NCBI RefSeq assembly: GCF_020880815.1
Contig: NZ_JAJITD010000002.1
Coordinates: 310,001-374,000 of the forward strand
Source of the DNA: Paraburkholderia sejongensis
Lineage (GTDB): Bacteria; Pseudomonadota; Gammaproteobacteria; Burkholderiales; Burkholderiaceae
Length of the DNA stretch: 64,000 nt
Direction of reading: 5' to 3'
Positions 8,360-17,668 of this stretch are shown here, piece after piece. The notes under the pieces were generated by a model. That model searched no databases, was not told the DNA's origin, and saw nothing but the letters and a program-made list of their open reading frames with translations. Position 1 is the first letter of the stretch. Each line of letters opens with the position of its first letter. The translations under genes were made by a program, and so were the position numbers.

Positions 8360-8914
8360 TCAATGCGTGCCGCGATCGTGCTGCCACAGCACGTCGGTGC
8401 CGCCGTCCGCGCGATTGAGCACGCGGGCCAGCACGAACAGCAGATCGGACAGCCGGTTCACGTACTGACGCGGCGCCGCGTTGATGTCTTCGTGTTCGCC
8501 GAGCGCCACGATTGCGCGTTCCGCGCGGCGGCAGACAGTGCGGCACACATGCGCGAGCGCGGCCGAGCGCGAGCCGCCCGGCAAGATGAATTCCTTCAGC
8601 GGCGGCAACGCCGCGTTGTAGTCGGCGAGCCAACCGTCGAGTTGCGCGAGGTGCCGGTCGGTGATCATCGTGTGACCGGGAATGCACAACTCGCCGCCCA
8701 GATCGAACAGGTCGTGCTGGATCGCGACCAGCGCCGCGCGCACGTCGTCCGGCAGGTTTTCGCACAACAGCACACCGAGATTCGAATTGAGTTCGTCGAC
8801 GTCGCCGATCGCGGCGATCCGCGCGCTGTCCTTGCGAACCCGGCGGCCGTCGCCCAGACCGGTGGTACCGTCGTCGCCGGTGCGAGTGGCGATCTTGCTC
8901 AGGCGATTGCCCAT
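8360..8914 (-). CDS. Cob(I)yrinic acid a,c-diamide adenosyltransferase (PduO type)
   Basis: A 184-residue PduO/ATR-type ATP:cob(I)alamin adenosyltransferase, which makes coenzyme B12. The N-terminal nucleotide-binding signature SKIATRTGDDGTTGLGDG and the conserved helix VCRRAERAIV are both present. The ATG at 8914 was chosen because GGGAG lies just upstream; the frame extends to 8989, but that extension is Cys/Arg-rich and lies in the divergent intergenic region. It is divergent from the flavoprotein gene at 9177. No cobalamin riboswitch was recognised. Confidence 0.9.
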   Translation of the reverse strand: MGNRLSKIATRTGDDGTTGLGDGRRVRKDSARIAAIGDVDELNSNLGVLLCENLPDDVRAALVAIQHDLFDLGGELCIPGHTMITDRHLAQLDGWLADYNAALPPLKEFILPGGSRSAALAHVCRTVCRRAERAIVALGEHEDINAAPRQYVNRLSDLLFVLARVLNRADGGTDVLWQHDRGTH

Positions 8915-8953
8915 GATGTCTCCCATACGTTCAGTGGCGCCGCGCACACAACC

Positions 8954-8981
8954 ACGCAAACACGCAAACAAGCAAACACGC
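8954..8981 (+). repeat. 8-bp tandem repeat (ACGCAAAC) in a divergent intergenic region
   Basis: Three consecutive copies (ACGCAAAC, ACGCAAAC, AAGCAAAC) and a partial fourth lie 40-67 bp upstream of the adenosyltransferase start. Copy number may vary between strains. No function is evident. Confidence 0.6.
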
Positions 8982-9176
8982 TCGCGCAACGCCCATACCT
9001 AGGCCCGTTGCGGACCACGTTTGCCCATCTTGCGCGCAGCGCCGGATCGCCGCCATTATATGGGCGCACGCGAGCCTGCAAGCGAGCCCGCCCGCGCGCC
9101 GGCTCGCAAACGAACGGCGTAAAATGAAACGCATGCTGCGAACCAAACCGCACCCCCAGGACATCAGGAGACATGC

Positions 9177-10592
9177 GTGAACCATCCCGTGCCGCCGGCC
9201 CCGCTGCGCCGGCCGTTTCCCGCCGAATTGCTGAACGAACTGAAAGCCGCTTTCGGCGAACGCGTGTCGGTGGCTGAAGCCGTCCGCGCGCATCACGGTC
9301 GCGACGAGTCACCGTTCGATCCCCAACTGCCCGACGCCGTCGTCTTCGCGCGCACGATCGAAGACGTGCAAACCGCGGTCAAACTCTGCGGCCGCCACGA
9401 CGTGCCGATCATTCCGTACGGCAACGGCTCATCGCTCGAAGGACATCTGCTCGCGGTGCAAGGCGGCGTGTCGATCGACCTGTCGGAAATGAACCGGGTG
9501 CTGTCGATCAACGCCGAAGACCTCACGGTCACCGTCGAGCCGGGCATCTCGCGCAAGCAGCTGAACGAAGCGCTGCGCGACACCGGCCTGTTCTTCCCGA
9601 TCGATCCGGGCGCGGACGCGAGCATCGGCGGCATGTCGGCCACGCGCGCGTCGGGGACCAACGCGGTGCGCTACGGCACGATGCGCGAAAACGTGCTCGG
9701 CCTGACGGTGGTGCTCGCCGACGGCCGCGTGATCAAGACCGGCACGCGCGCGCGCAAATCGTCGGCGGGCTACGATCTGACGCGTCTGTTCGTCGGCTCG
9801 GAAGGCACGCTCGGCGTGATCACCGAAATCACGCTGCGTCTCTATCCGCAGCCGGAAGCGGTCTCGGCCGCGGTGTGCACGTTCCCGTCGATGGGCGACG
9901 CGGTGCGCGCGGTGATCGAGACGATCCAGATCGGCGTGCCGATCGCGCGCGTCGAATTCGTCGACTCGCTCGCGATCCGCTCGATCAATCGTCACTCGAA
10001 CCTGACGCTGCGCGAAGCGCCGACACTCTTCTTCGAATTTCACGGCACCGAGGCCGGCGTGAAGGAACAGGCCGAACTCGTGCAGGAAATCGCCGCGCAA
10101 AATGCCGGCGAAGGCTTCGAATGGGCGACCCGGCCCGAAGACCGCAGCCGTCTGTGGAACGCGCGTCACAACGCTTACTTCGCGATGCTGCAACTGAAGC
10201 CCGGCTGCCGCGCGGTCACCACGGATGTCTGCGTGCCGATCTCGCGGCTCGCCGAATGCGTGGTCGAAACCGAGCAGGATCTGAACGCGTCGCCGCTGCC
10301 CTGCCCGATCGTCGGCCATGTCGGCGACGGCAACTTCCACGTCGCGATCCTGGTCGATCCGGCCAAGCCCGAAGAACTCGAAGAAGCCGAACGCCTGAAC
10401 CATCGGATCGTGCAGCGCGCGCTGCGGATGGACGGCACCTGCACCGGCGAGCATGGCGTCGGCCTGCACAAGATGGCGTTCCTGCTCGAAGAGCACGGCG
10501 ACGTCGCAGTCGACACGATGCGCTCGATCAAGCACGCGCTCGATCCGCGCAATCTGATGAACCCGGGCAAGATCTTCGCCTGGGCGGCCTGA
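9177..10592 (+). CDS. FAD-linked oxidoreductase, D-lactate dehydrogenase (cytochrome)-like
   Basis: A 471-residue PCMH/VAO-type flavoprotein. The FAD-binding region contains PYGNGSSLEGH and GGMSATRASGTNAVRYG; the C-terminal FAD-oxidase part carries VGHVGDGNFH and GEHGVGLHK. The family oxidises 2-hydroxy acids such as D-lactate, D-2-hydroxyglutarate or glycolate; this member looks closest to the mitochondrial DLD-like branch. The start is GTG at 9177, six bases after AGGAG (9166-9170); a nearby ATG at 9173 is in another frame. It directly precedes glcD, glcE and glcF and may be co-expressed with them. Confidence 0.88.
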   Translation: MNHPVPPAPLRRPFPAELLNELKAAFGERVSVAEAVRAHHGRDESPFDPQLPDAVVFARTIEDVQTAVKLCGRHDVPIIPYGNGSSLEGHLLAVQGGVSIDLSEMNRVLSINAEDLTVTVEPGISRKQLNEALRDTGLFFPIDPGADASIGGMSATRASGTNAVRYGTMRENVLGLTVVLADGRVIKTGTRARKSSAGYDLTRLFVGSEGTLGVITEITLRLYPQPEAVSAAVCTFPSMGDAVRAVIETIQIGVPIARVEFVDSLAIRSINRHSNLTLREAPTLFFEFHGTEAGVKEQAELVQEIAAQNAGEGFEWATRPEDRSRLWNARHNAYFAMLQLKPGCRAVTTDVCVPISRLAECVVETEQDLNASPLPCPIVGHVGDGNFHVAILVDPAKPEELEEAERLNHRIVQRALRMDGTCTGEHGVGLHKMAFLLEEHGDVAVDTMRSIKHALDPRNLMNPGKIFAWAA

Positions 10593-10737
10593 CGAAAGAT
10601 CGGGCCAGAAGCCCGGGTGCGCGGCATTTCAGCGGCCGCCGCGCCGGCTTCATAGTGAGGCGGACCGCCAAGGCCGTCCGCAACCGCCGGCGCAAACGCA
10701 AAGCCGGCCAGGCGCAAGCCACGAGGAGACGAGTCTG

Positions 10738-12231
10738 ATGAACGCACCCGCTGAACTGTCGGCCGAAGTACTCGCGCAACGCCAGCGCGAAGTCGTGCAG
10801 GCGCTGATGGCCGTGTTGCCGACCCACTGCCTGCTGTATCGCGAGGAAGACACGGTCGCGTATGAATGCGACGGCCTCGCCGCCTACCGGCGCCTGCCGC
10901 TCGCGGTCGCGCTGCCCGAAACGGAATCGCAGGTGCAGCGCATCGTGCAGATCTGCCACCGTCTGCAGGTGCCGATCGTGCCGCGCGGCGCGGGCACCGG
11001 GCTGTCCGGCGGCGCGATGCCGATCGTGCATGGCGTGGTGGTGTCGCTCGCGCGCTTCAGGAAAATCGTCGAAGTCGACTCGTATGCGCGTACCGCGACC
11101 GTGCAGCCCGGTGTGCGCAATCTGGCGATCTCCGAGGCCGCCGCGCCCTATGGCCTCTACTACGCGCCGGACCCGTCGTCGCAGATCGCCTGCACGATCG
11201 GCGGCAACGTGTCGGAGAATTCCGGCGGTGTCCATTGCCTGAAGTACGGCCTCACCGTGCACAACGTGCTGCGGGTGCGCGCGGTGACGATGGAAGGCGA
11301 GATCGTCGAGTTCGGCTCGCTCGCGCCGGATGCGCCGGGGCTCGATCTGCTCGCGGTGCTGATCGGCAGCGAGGGGATGTTCGCGATCGTCACCGAGGTC
11401 ACCGTCAAGCTGATTCCGAAGCCGCAAACCGCGCAGGTGATCATGGCGAGCTTCGACGACGTGATCAAAGGCGGCGACGCGGTCGCCGGCATCATCGCGG
11501 CGGGCATCATTCCGGCCGGCCTCGAAATGATGGACAAGCCGGCCACCCGCGCGGTCGAGGAGTTCGTCAACGCGGGCTACGACCTCGACGCGGCGGCCAT
11601 CCTGCTGTGCGAATCGGACGGCACGCCCGAGGAAGTCGCCAACGAGATCGTGCGCATGACCGCGGTGCTGCGCGAGCACGGCGCGACCCGCATCCAGATC
11701 TCACGTTCGGAGGCGGAGCGGCTGCGCTTCTGGTCCGGGCGCAAGAACGCGTTCCCGGCGGCCGGCCGCATTTCCCCCGACTACTACTGCATGGACGGCA
11801 CCGTGCCGCGCCGCAGTATCGGACCGCTGCTCGCGCGCATCGAGGAGATGGAGAAAAAGTACGGACTGCGTTGCATCAACGTGTTCCATGCCGGCGACGG
11901 CAACATGCACCCGCTGATCCTGTTCAACGGCAACGATAAGGACGAGTGGCACCGCGCCGAGCAATTCGGGTGCGACATCCTCGAAGCGTGCGTCGAACTC
12001 GGCGGCACGGTGACGGGCGAACACGGCGTCGGCATCGAGAAGATCAATTCGATGTGCGTGCAGTTCTCGCCCGAGGAGCGCGACGCGTTCCACGCGGTCA
12101 AGCGCGCGTTCGACGGCCCCGGCCTGCTCAATCCGGACAAGGGCATCCCCACGCGGGCGCGCTGCGCCGAATACGGCAAGATGCACGTGCGCGGCGGCCT
12201 GCTTCCCCACCCCGAGTTGCCGCGCTTCTAG
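10738..12231 (+). CDS. glcD: Glycolate oxidase subunit GlcD
   Basis: A 497-residue FAD-binding subunit of glycolate oxidase, which oxidises glycolate to glyoxylate. It has the PCMH FAD-binding motif GAGTGLSGGAMP, GGNVSENSGGVHCLKYG and the C-terminal NVFHAGDGNMHP and GEHGVGIEKI motifs. GAGGAG upstream supports ATG 10738. It belongs with glcE and glcF just downstream in the order glcDEF; the regulator GlcC and malate synthase GlcB are not in the window. A 179-bp GC-rich gap separates it from glcE. Confidence 0.94.
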   Translation: MNAPAELSAEVLAQRQREVVQALMAVLPTHCLLYREEDTVAYECDGLAAYRRLPLAVALPETESQVQRIVQICHRLQVPIVPRGAGTGLSGGAMPIVHGVVVSLARFRKIVEVDSYARTATVQPGVRNLAISEAAAPYGLYYAPDPSSQIACTIGGNVSENSGGVHCLKYGLTVHNVLRVRAVTMEGEIVEFGSLAPDAPGLDLLAVLIGSEGMFAIVTEVTVKLIPKPQTAQVIMASFDDVIKGGDAVAGIIAAGIIPAGLEMMDKPATRAVEEFVNAGYDLDAAAILLCESDGTPEEVANEIVRMTAVLREHGATRIQISRSEAERLRFWSGRKNAFPAAGRISPDYYCMDGTVPRRSIGPLLARIEEMEKKYGLRCINVFHAGDGNMHPLILFNGNDKDEWHRAEQFGCDILEACVELGGTVTGEHGVGIEKINSMCVQFSPEERDAFHAVKRAFDGPGLLNPDKGIPTRARCAEYGKMHVRGGLLPHPELPRF

Positions 12232-12410
12232 CGGGCGCCGCGCGCGGCGCGCGTCGATCGGCGCCGAGCCGCGCCGGCCGAGCCGCGTGCCGGCGCCGTT
12301 TTCCGCGCGGCCGCGAAGCGCTCCACGCAGGCCGCCGATGCGGGTCCGCTCCGGCTTGCCAGCGCGCCGCCGCCCGGTACAATCAATCGACACACAACGA
12401 GCAGGACACC

Positions 12411-13499
12411 ATGGAAGAGGACGACATCGTCGCCGTATGGTCCGAACGCGTGCGTTCGGCCAGCGCCGAGGGACGCGCGCTGCGCATCCGTGGCGGCGGC
12501 ACCAAGGACTGGTACGGCCAGACGCTGGAAGGCGAGATCCTCGACACGCGTGCTTATCGCGGCATCATCTCGTACGATCCGGCCGAGCTCGTGATCACCG
12601 CGCGCGCCGGCACGCCCCTGCTGGAAATCGAGGCCGCGCTCGCCGAGCACGATCAGATGCTTGCGTTCGAGCCGCCGCACTTCGGCCCGCAGGCCACCTT
12701 CGGCGGCTGCATCGCGGCCGGCATCTCCGGGCCGCGCCGCCCCGCCGTCGGCGCCGTGCGCGACTTCGTGCTCGGCGCGGTCATCATGAACGGCCAGGGC
12801 CAGACACTGCACTTCGGCGGCCAGGTCGTAAAGAATGTCGCCGGCTACGACGTCTCGCGCCTGCTGGCCGGCTCGCTCGGCACGCTCGGCCTGATCCTCG
12901 AACTATCGATCAAGGTGCTGCCGCTGCCGCAGTCCGAAGCGACCTTGAAGTTCGACGTGAACGGCACCGACGCCGTGCGCAAGCTCAACGAATGGGGCGG
13001 CCGGCCGCTGCCGATCACCGCCAGCGCGTGGCGCAACGGCACGCTCGCGGTGCGGCTCGCGGGCGCCGAGGCTGCCGTCAAGGCGGCGCGCACCGGGCTC
13101 GGCGGCGAAGTGGTCGATGCGGTCGAAGCCGAACGTTTCTGGGCCGGCCTGCGCGAGCAGACCGATTCGTTCTTCGCGGCGATTCCGCCGAAAGCGGCGC
13201 TGTGGCGCCTCGCGCTGCCGTCGATCACCGAGCCGCTGCAACTGCCCGGCGCGCAACTGATGGAATGGGGCGGCGGCCAGCGGTGGTGGATCACCGACAC
13301 CGATGCGCAAACCGTGCGCATCAGCGCGAAGCAGGCCGGCGGTCACGCCACGATTTTCCGCAGCGGCCACGGCTACGACCGCAGCGCCGGCGTATTCACG
13401 CCGCTGCCCGCGCCGTTGATGAAAATTCATCGCGGCCTCAAACACGCTTTCGATCCGGCCCGCGTGTTCAACCGCGGCCGTCTCTACTCCGACTTCTGA
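12411..13499 (+). CDS. glcE: Glycolate oxidase subunit GlcE
   Basis: A 362-residue FAD-binding subunit with only the N-terminal PCMH-type fold well conserved (LRIRGGGTKDWYG, GGCIAAGISGPRR, GGQVVKNVAGYDVSRL), as usual for GlcE. ATG 12411 is the natural start; the open frame running back to 11946 overlaps glcD and is a shadow. Eight bases separate its stop from glcF, so the two are almost certainly co-translated. It is thought to form a complex with GlcD and GlcF. Confidence 0.93.
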   Translation: MEEDDIVAVWSERVRSASAEGRALRIRGGGTKDWYGQTLEGEILDTRAYRGIISYDPAELVITARAGTPLLEIEAALAEHDQMLAFEPPHFGPQATFGGCIAAGISGPRRPAVGAVRDFVLGAVIMNGQGQTLHFGGQVVKNVAGYDVSRLLAGSLGTLGLILELSIKVLPLPQSEATLKFDVNGTDAVRKLNEWGGRPLPITASAWRNGTLAVRLAGAEAAVKAARTGLGGEVVDAVEAERFWAGLREQTDSFFAAIPPKAALWRLALPSITEPLQLPGAQLMEWGGGQRWWITDTDAQTVRISAKQAGGHATIFRSGHGYDRSAGVFTPLPAPLMKIHRGLKHAFDPARVFNRGRLYSDF

Positions 13500-13507
13500 G
13501 CGACGCG

Positions 13508-14734
13508 ATGCAAACCAACCTCGCGGACTTCATTCGCAACACCCCCGATGGCGACGAAGCCGATTCGATCCTGCGCAAGTGCGTGCATTGCGGCTTCTGC
13601 ACCGCGACCTGCCCGACCTATCAGCTGCTCGGCGACGAACTCGACGGCCCGCGCGGGCGCATCTATCTGATCAAGCAGATGGTCGAAGGCGCGCCGGTCA
13701 CGCGCAGCACCCAGGTGCATCTGGACCGCTGCCTGACCTGCCGTAGTTGCGAGACGACCTGCCCGTCCGGCGTTCAATATGGGCGGCTGGTCGAAATCGG
13801 CCGCAAGCTCACCGAACAGAAAGTCACGCGGCCGCTGAACCAGCGGATCACGCGCCGCCTGCTCGCGACCGTCGTGCCGAACAGCGCGATCTTCACGCCC
13901 GCGATGCGCATCGGTCAGCACGTGCGCCCACTGCTGCCGAAAAAGCTGCGCGACAAGGTCCCGCCGCGCCAGCGCCCGCTCGCCTGGCCGAACGCGAAGC
14001 ATGAACGCAAGATGCTGATGCTCGCGGGCTGCGTGCAACCGTCGATGATGCCGAACGTGAACATCGCGACCGCGCGGGTGTTCGACGCGCTCGGCATCGA
14101 AACGGTGGTCGCGCCGGAGGCCGGTTGCTGCGGCGCGATCCGCCTGCATCTCGGCTACAACGACGAAGCGCTCGACGACCTGCGCGCGAACATCGACGCG
14201 TGGTGGCCATATGTCGAACAGGGCGTCGAGGCGATCGTGATGAACGCGTCGGGCTGCGGCGCGACGGTCAAGGAATATGCGCACCTGCTGCGCGACGATC
14301 CGCACTATGCGCAGAAGGCGCGCCGCATCGTCGAACTGACGCGCGACCTCTCCGAAATCCTGCCGGAGTTCGAGGAGCAGCTGGCCGCGATCACGCGGCG
14401 CCGCTCGGTGCATACGGTCGCGTTTCATCCGCCGTGCACGCTGCAGCACGGTCAGCAGATTCGCGGCAAGGTCGAGCAGTTGCTGACCGCGCTCGGCGTC
14501 GAAGTGCGTCTGCCCGCCGACAGCCATCTGTGCTGCGGCTCGGCCGGCACTTATTCGCTGACGCAGCCGCGTCTGTCGTACGCGTTGCGCGACCAGAAAC
14601 TCGAACGCTTGCAGGCGCAGGAACCGCAGGTGATCGTGTCGGCCAACGTCGGTTGCATCTCGCATTTGCAGAGCGGTACGTCGACGCCGGTCGCGCACTG
14701 GATCGAACTGGTCGAGCACATGCTGTCCGTATAA
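13508..14734 (+). CDS. glcF: Glycolate oxidase iron-sulfur subunit GlcF
   Basis: A 408-residue protein with two ferredoxin-type 4Fe-4S motifs, CVHCGFCTATCP (Cys25, 28, 31, 35) and CLTCRSCETTCP, followed by two CCG domains (for example EAGCCGAIR and LCCGSAGTYS). It carries electrons from GlcD/GlcE to the membrane quinone pool. ATG 13508 lies 8 bp after the glcE stop; the longer upstream frame is a shadow across glcE. It completes the glcDEF cluster. Confidence 0.94.
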   Translation: MQTNLADFIRNTPDGDEADSILRKCVHCGFCTATCPTYQLLGDELDGPRGRIYLIKQMVEGAPVTRSTQVHLDRCLTCRSCETTCPSGVQYGRLVEIGRKLTEQKVTRPLNQRITRRLLATVVPNSAIFTPAMRIGQHVRPLLPKKLRDKVPPRQRPLAWPNAKHERKMLMLAGCVQPSMMPNVNIATARVFDALGIETVVAPEAGCCGAIRLHLGYNDEALDDLRANIDAWWPYVEQGVEAIVMNASGCGATVKEYAHLLRDDPHYAQKARRIVELTRDLSEILPEFEEQLAAITRRRSVHTVAFHPPCTLQHGQQIRGKVEQLLTALGVEVRLPADSHLCCGSAGTYSLTQPRLSYALRDQKLERLQAQEPQVIVSANVGCISHLQSGTSTPVAHWIELVEHMLSV

Positions 14735-14772
14735 TCGGGGCATCGTCTTTCGCTGAACACCGGCTTCGTTCC

Positions 14773-15483
14773 ATGTCCGATCTGGATCAACACCTCGCTC
14801 ACACTCTCGTCGACGTGCAACAGCGTATCGCGGCGGCCGCGCAAGCAGCGGGCCGCGATCCGCAGTCCATCATGCTGCTCGCGGTCTCCAAAACGTTTCC
14901 GGCCGACGCGGTGCGCGCCGCCCATGCGGCCGGCCAGCGCGCGTTCGGCGAAAACTACGTGCAGGAAGCACTCGACAAAATCCACACGCTCGCCGATTTG
15001 CGCGCGTCGCTCGAATGGCATTTCATCGGGCCGCTGCAATCGAACAAGACGCGGCCGGTCGCCGAGCAGTTCGACTGGGTGCATTCGGTCGATCGCCTGA
15101 AAATCGCGCAGCGGCTGTCGGAGCAGCGTCCCGATCATCTGCCGCCGTTGAACGTGTGCTTGCAGGTCAACGTCAGCGGCGAGGCGTCGAAAAGCGGCGT
15201 CGCTGTGGCCGACGCGGCCGGCATCGCGCAGCAGATCGCCACGCTGCCGAAACTGAAACTGCGCGGCCTGATGTCGATTCCCGAACCGGCCGACGAACTC
15301 GATGCGCAACGTGCGCCGCATCGCGTGCTGCGCGAACTGTTCGAGCGCTTGCGCGCCGACGGGCTCGCGCTCGATACGCTGTCGATGGGCATGTCGGCCG
15401 ATCTCGAAGCGGCCGTGCTCGAAGGCGCGACGATCGTGCGGATCGGCACCGCGATTTTCGGCGCGCGCGATTACTCGCGCTGA
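14773..15483 (+). CDS. YggS/PLPBP-family pyridoxal phosphate homeostasis protein
   Basis: A 236-residue PLP-binding barrel protein without a known enzymatic reaction that buffers PLP and affects amino-acid metabolism. The PLP lysine is in LLAVSKTFPA, and GENYVQEA, EWHFIGPLQSNK and LSMGMSADLEAAV are family hallmarks. ATG 14773 was chosen because homologues start close before the first conserved helix. proC follows 99 bp downstream; a yggS-proC neighbourhood is common in proteobacteria. Confidence 0.92.
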   Translation: MSDLDQHLAHTLVDVQQRIAAAAQAAGRDPQSIMLLAVSKTFPADAVRAAHAAGQRAFGENYVQEALDKIHTLADLRASLEWHFIGPLQSNKTRPVAEQFDWVHSVDRLKIAQRLSEQRPDHLPPLNVCLQVNVSGEASKSGVAVADAAGIAQQIATLPKLKLRGLMSIPEPADELDAQRAPHRVLRELFERLRADGLALDTLSMGMSADLEAAVLEGATIVRIGTAIFGARDYSR

Positions 15484-15582
15484 ACCACTGAATCACCGGC
15501 GGCGCGGCGCGCAGCCCGCGCGGATCCGTCGCCGCATCGCCGGCTTCTTTCCGACTCTCTCCTGAACCTCATCCGGACCATC

Positions 15583-16398
15583 ATGAAAATTGCGTTTATC
15601 GGCGGCGGCAACATGGCCGCGGCGTTGATCGGCGGCCTCATCAAGCGGGGCGTCGCGCCCACGGACCTGTACGCGATCGATCCGAACGAAGACGCGCGCA
15701 AGCGCAACGAGCAGCAATTCGGCATCCGCACCGGCGCGGCCGCCGACGCCGCGCTCGCCGGCTACGACGCGGTCGTGCTCGCGGTCAAGCCGCAGATCCT
15801 GAAGAGCGTCGCCGAGGCGGTCGCACCGCACCTGAGCGCGTCGCAACTGGCGATCAGCATCGTCGCGGGGATTCGCATCGGCGACATGTCGCGCTGGCTC
15901 GGCGGCCATGGCCGCATCGTGCGGGTGATGCCGAATACGCCGGCGCTGATCGGCATGGGCGTGACGGGGCTGGTGGCGACCGCCAGCGTCGATGAAGCGG
16001 GCCGCGCGCTCGCATCGCAAGTGCTCGGCGCGGTCGGAGAAACCGTCTGGTTCGACGACGAAGCGAAGATCGACGCGGTCACCGCGATCTCGGGCAGCGG
16101 GCCGGCCTACGTGTTCTATTTCATCGAAGCGCTGCAGGAAGCCGCGCGCGAGCTCGGGATGGACGAAGCGCAAGGCCGCGCGCTCGCGGTCGCGACGTTC
16201 ACCGGCGCCGCGCAGCTCGCGGCGAATTCGGACGAGCCGCCCAGCGTGCTGCGCGAGCGGGTGACGTCGAAGGGCGGCACGACCGCGGCGGCGCTCGCAT
16301 CGTTCGACGCCAGCGGGATCAAGGACGCGATCGTGCGCGGCGCGCTCGCCGCCGATGCGCGCGCGAAAGAGATGGGCGACGAGTTCGGCAAGCAGTAA
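15583..16398 (+). CDS. proC: Pyrroline-5-carboxylate reductase
   Basis: A 271-residue enzyme reducing 1-pyrroline-5-carboxylate to L-proline with NAD(P)H. The Rossmann motif GGGNMAAALIGG is at the N-terminus; PNTPALIGMGVTGL, GSGPAYVFYFIEAL and VTSKGGTTAAAL are the standard family blocks. Length is normal. It follows the YggS gene and converges with ubiA across a 167-bp region holding a long hairpin. Confidence 0.96.
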   Translation: MKIAFIGGGNMAAALIGGLIKRGVAPTDLYAIDPNEDARKRNEQQFGIRTGAAADAALAGYDAVVLAVKPQILKSVAEAVAPHLSASQLAISIVAGIRIGDMSRWLGGHGRIVRVMPNTPALIGMGVTGLVATASVDEAGRALASQVLGAVGETVWFDDEAKIDAVTAISGSGPAYVFYFIEALQEAARELGMDEAQGRALAVATFTGAAQLAANSDEPPSVLRERVTSKGGTTAAALASFDASGIKDAIVRGALAADARAKEMGDEFGKQ

Positions 16399-16468
16399 CA
16401 GCGTGGCGGCGCGGCGAACAGTCGGGTTGGCCGCCCGCTCCCCCGAAGCATTCGAAGCACAAACGAAG

Positions 16469-16517
16469 ACGCCGTAGCACGCTGCGCAACTCGAATCAGC
16501 GCAAGCGTCTACGGCGT
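16469..16517. terminator. Long hairpin between convergent proC and ubiA
   Basis: ACGCCGTAG (16469-16477) pairs with CTACGGCGT (16509-16517), and the inner ACGCT-GCGC pairs with GCGC-A-AGCGT around an 11-nt loop: about 18 bp with two bulged bases. There is no T-run on either side, so it may act with Rho or protect 3' ends rather than terminate alone. Its position between convergent genes fits a bidirectional terminator. Confidence 0.5.
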
Positions 16518-16565
16518 TCAACTACAGCTGCGATCTCAACCCGCCGAGACCGCGCGCAAAAAGAA

Positions 16566-17429
16566 TTAAAACGAAGCAGCCGCGTAATGCGCGGCAATCC
16601 CCGCGAACAGCGCGCCGCCCAGCCAGTTGTTGTGACGGAACGCGGCAAAACACGGCATCCGCTCGCGATTGCGGATCAGCGTGTAGTGATAGATCGCGCA
16701 GCCCACCGCGGCGGCCCAGCCGAGCCAGTACAGCAACCCGAAGCCGAGCGTCAAACCGATGCCGACGTAAATCCCCAACGTCACCGCGTAGCACAGCATC
16801 ACCGCGGCCACGTCGAAGCGGCCGAACGTCAGCGCCGACGTGCGAATACCGATCTTGATGTCGTCGTCGCGATCGACCATCGCGTATTCGGTGTCGTACG
16901 CGACCGCCCAGAAGATGTTCGCGAGCAGCATCACCCACGCGAGCAGCGGCACGTGGCCCAGCACCGCGGCGAACGCCATCGGAATGCCGAAGCCGAACGC
17001 GATGCCGAGATACGCCTGCGGAATCGCAAAGAAACGCTTCATGAACGGATACGTGCCGGCGACGAACAGCGCGACCACCGACAACTGTTTGGTCAGCGCA
17101 TTGAGCGGCAGGATCAGCAAAAACGCGACCAGCGACAAAGCCGCCGCGAGCACCACCGCTTCCCATGCTTTGATCTTGCCCGAGGTGATCGGCCGGTTTT
17201 CGGTGCGCTTCACGTAGCGGTCGAAATCGCGGTCGGCGTAATCGTTGATCGCGCAGCCGGCCGAGCGCATCAGCACCGTGCCGACGGTGAAAATCACGAG
17301 GAGTTGCCACGACGGATGACCGCCGGACGCGATCCACAAAGCGTTGAGCGTCGGCCACAGCAGCAGCAGGCTGCCGATCGGCTTGTCCATGCGCACGAGG
17401 CGCAGATACAGAGGGAGTCGGGCGAACAT
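16566..17429 (-). CDS. ubiA: 4-hydroxybenzoate octaprenyltransferase
   Basis: A 287-residue polytopic membrane prenyltransferase of ubiquinone synthesis, attaching the polyprenyl chain to 4-hydroxybenzoate. Both Asp-rich motifs are visible: NDYADRDFD and [13 protein letters not shown]. Seven to nine hydrophobic segments are apparent. ATG 17429 gives the usual N-terminus and length; a GTG at 17456 would add nine residues and cannot be excluded. It is the leftmost gene of a minus-strand group but is separated from dps by a terminator, so it is probably transcribed independently. Confidence 0.93.
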   Translation of the reverse strand: MFARLPLYLRLVRMDKPIGSLLLLWPTLNALWIASGGHPSWQLLVIFTVGTVLMRSAGCAINDYADRDFDRYVKRTENRPITSGKIKAWEAVVLAAALSLVAFLLILPLNALTKQLSVVALFVAGTYPFMKRFFAIPQAYLGIAFGFGIPMAFAAVLGHVPLLAWVMLLANIFWAVAYDTEYAMVDRDDDIKIGIRTSALTFGRFDVAAVMLCYAVTLGIYVGIGLTLGFGLLYWLGWAAAVGCAIYHYTLIRNRERMPCFAAFRHNNWLGGALFAGIAAHYAAASF

Positions 17430-17557
17430 GGGACGAATGCGGTGAAGTGCGAACACGGTCCCGCTATTCTACGGGAAGCAGGTGAGCCGACTGGCTCGAC
17501 GCGGTACTGGCTGGTTCGCACCGCGTGCGCAGCGGTTCGACGCGCGCGGCGGCGCCG

Positions 17558-17590
17558 CAAAAAACAAAGCCTCCCGAAACGGGAGGCTTG
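17558..17590 (-). terminator. Intrinsic terminator after dps
   Basis: Read on the minus strand, AAGCCTCCCG, a TTT loop, then CGGGAGGCTT followed by TGTTTTTT. The 10-bp stem and T-run lie about 80 bp beyond the dps stop. Confidence 0.85.
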
Positions 17591-17668
17591 TTCATTTCAT
17601 TCGCGGCGCGAAGCGGACGTCGGCCACTTCGCAACGGCTGACGCTCACATGCAGTGAGCGTCCTCTAC

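Noticed and set aside
8285..8360. Possible cobalamin riboswitch near the adenosyltransferase gene
   Set aside because: This gap lies downstream of the gene, not upstream, and neither it nor the real 5' region contains a B12-box-like sequence that I could recognise.
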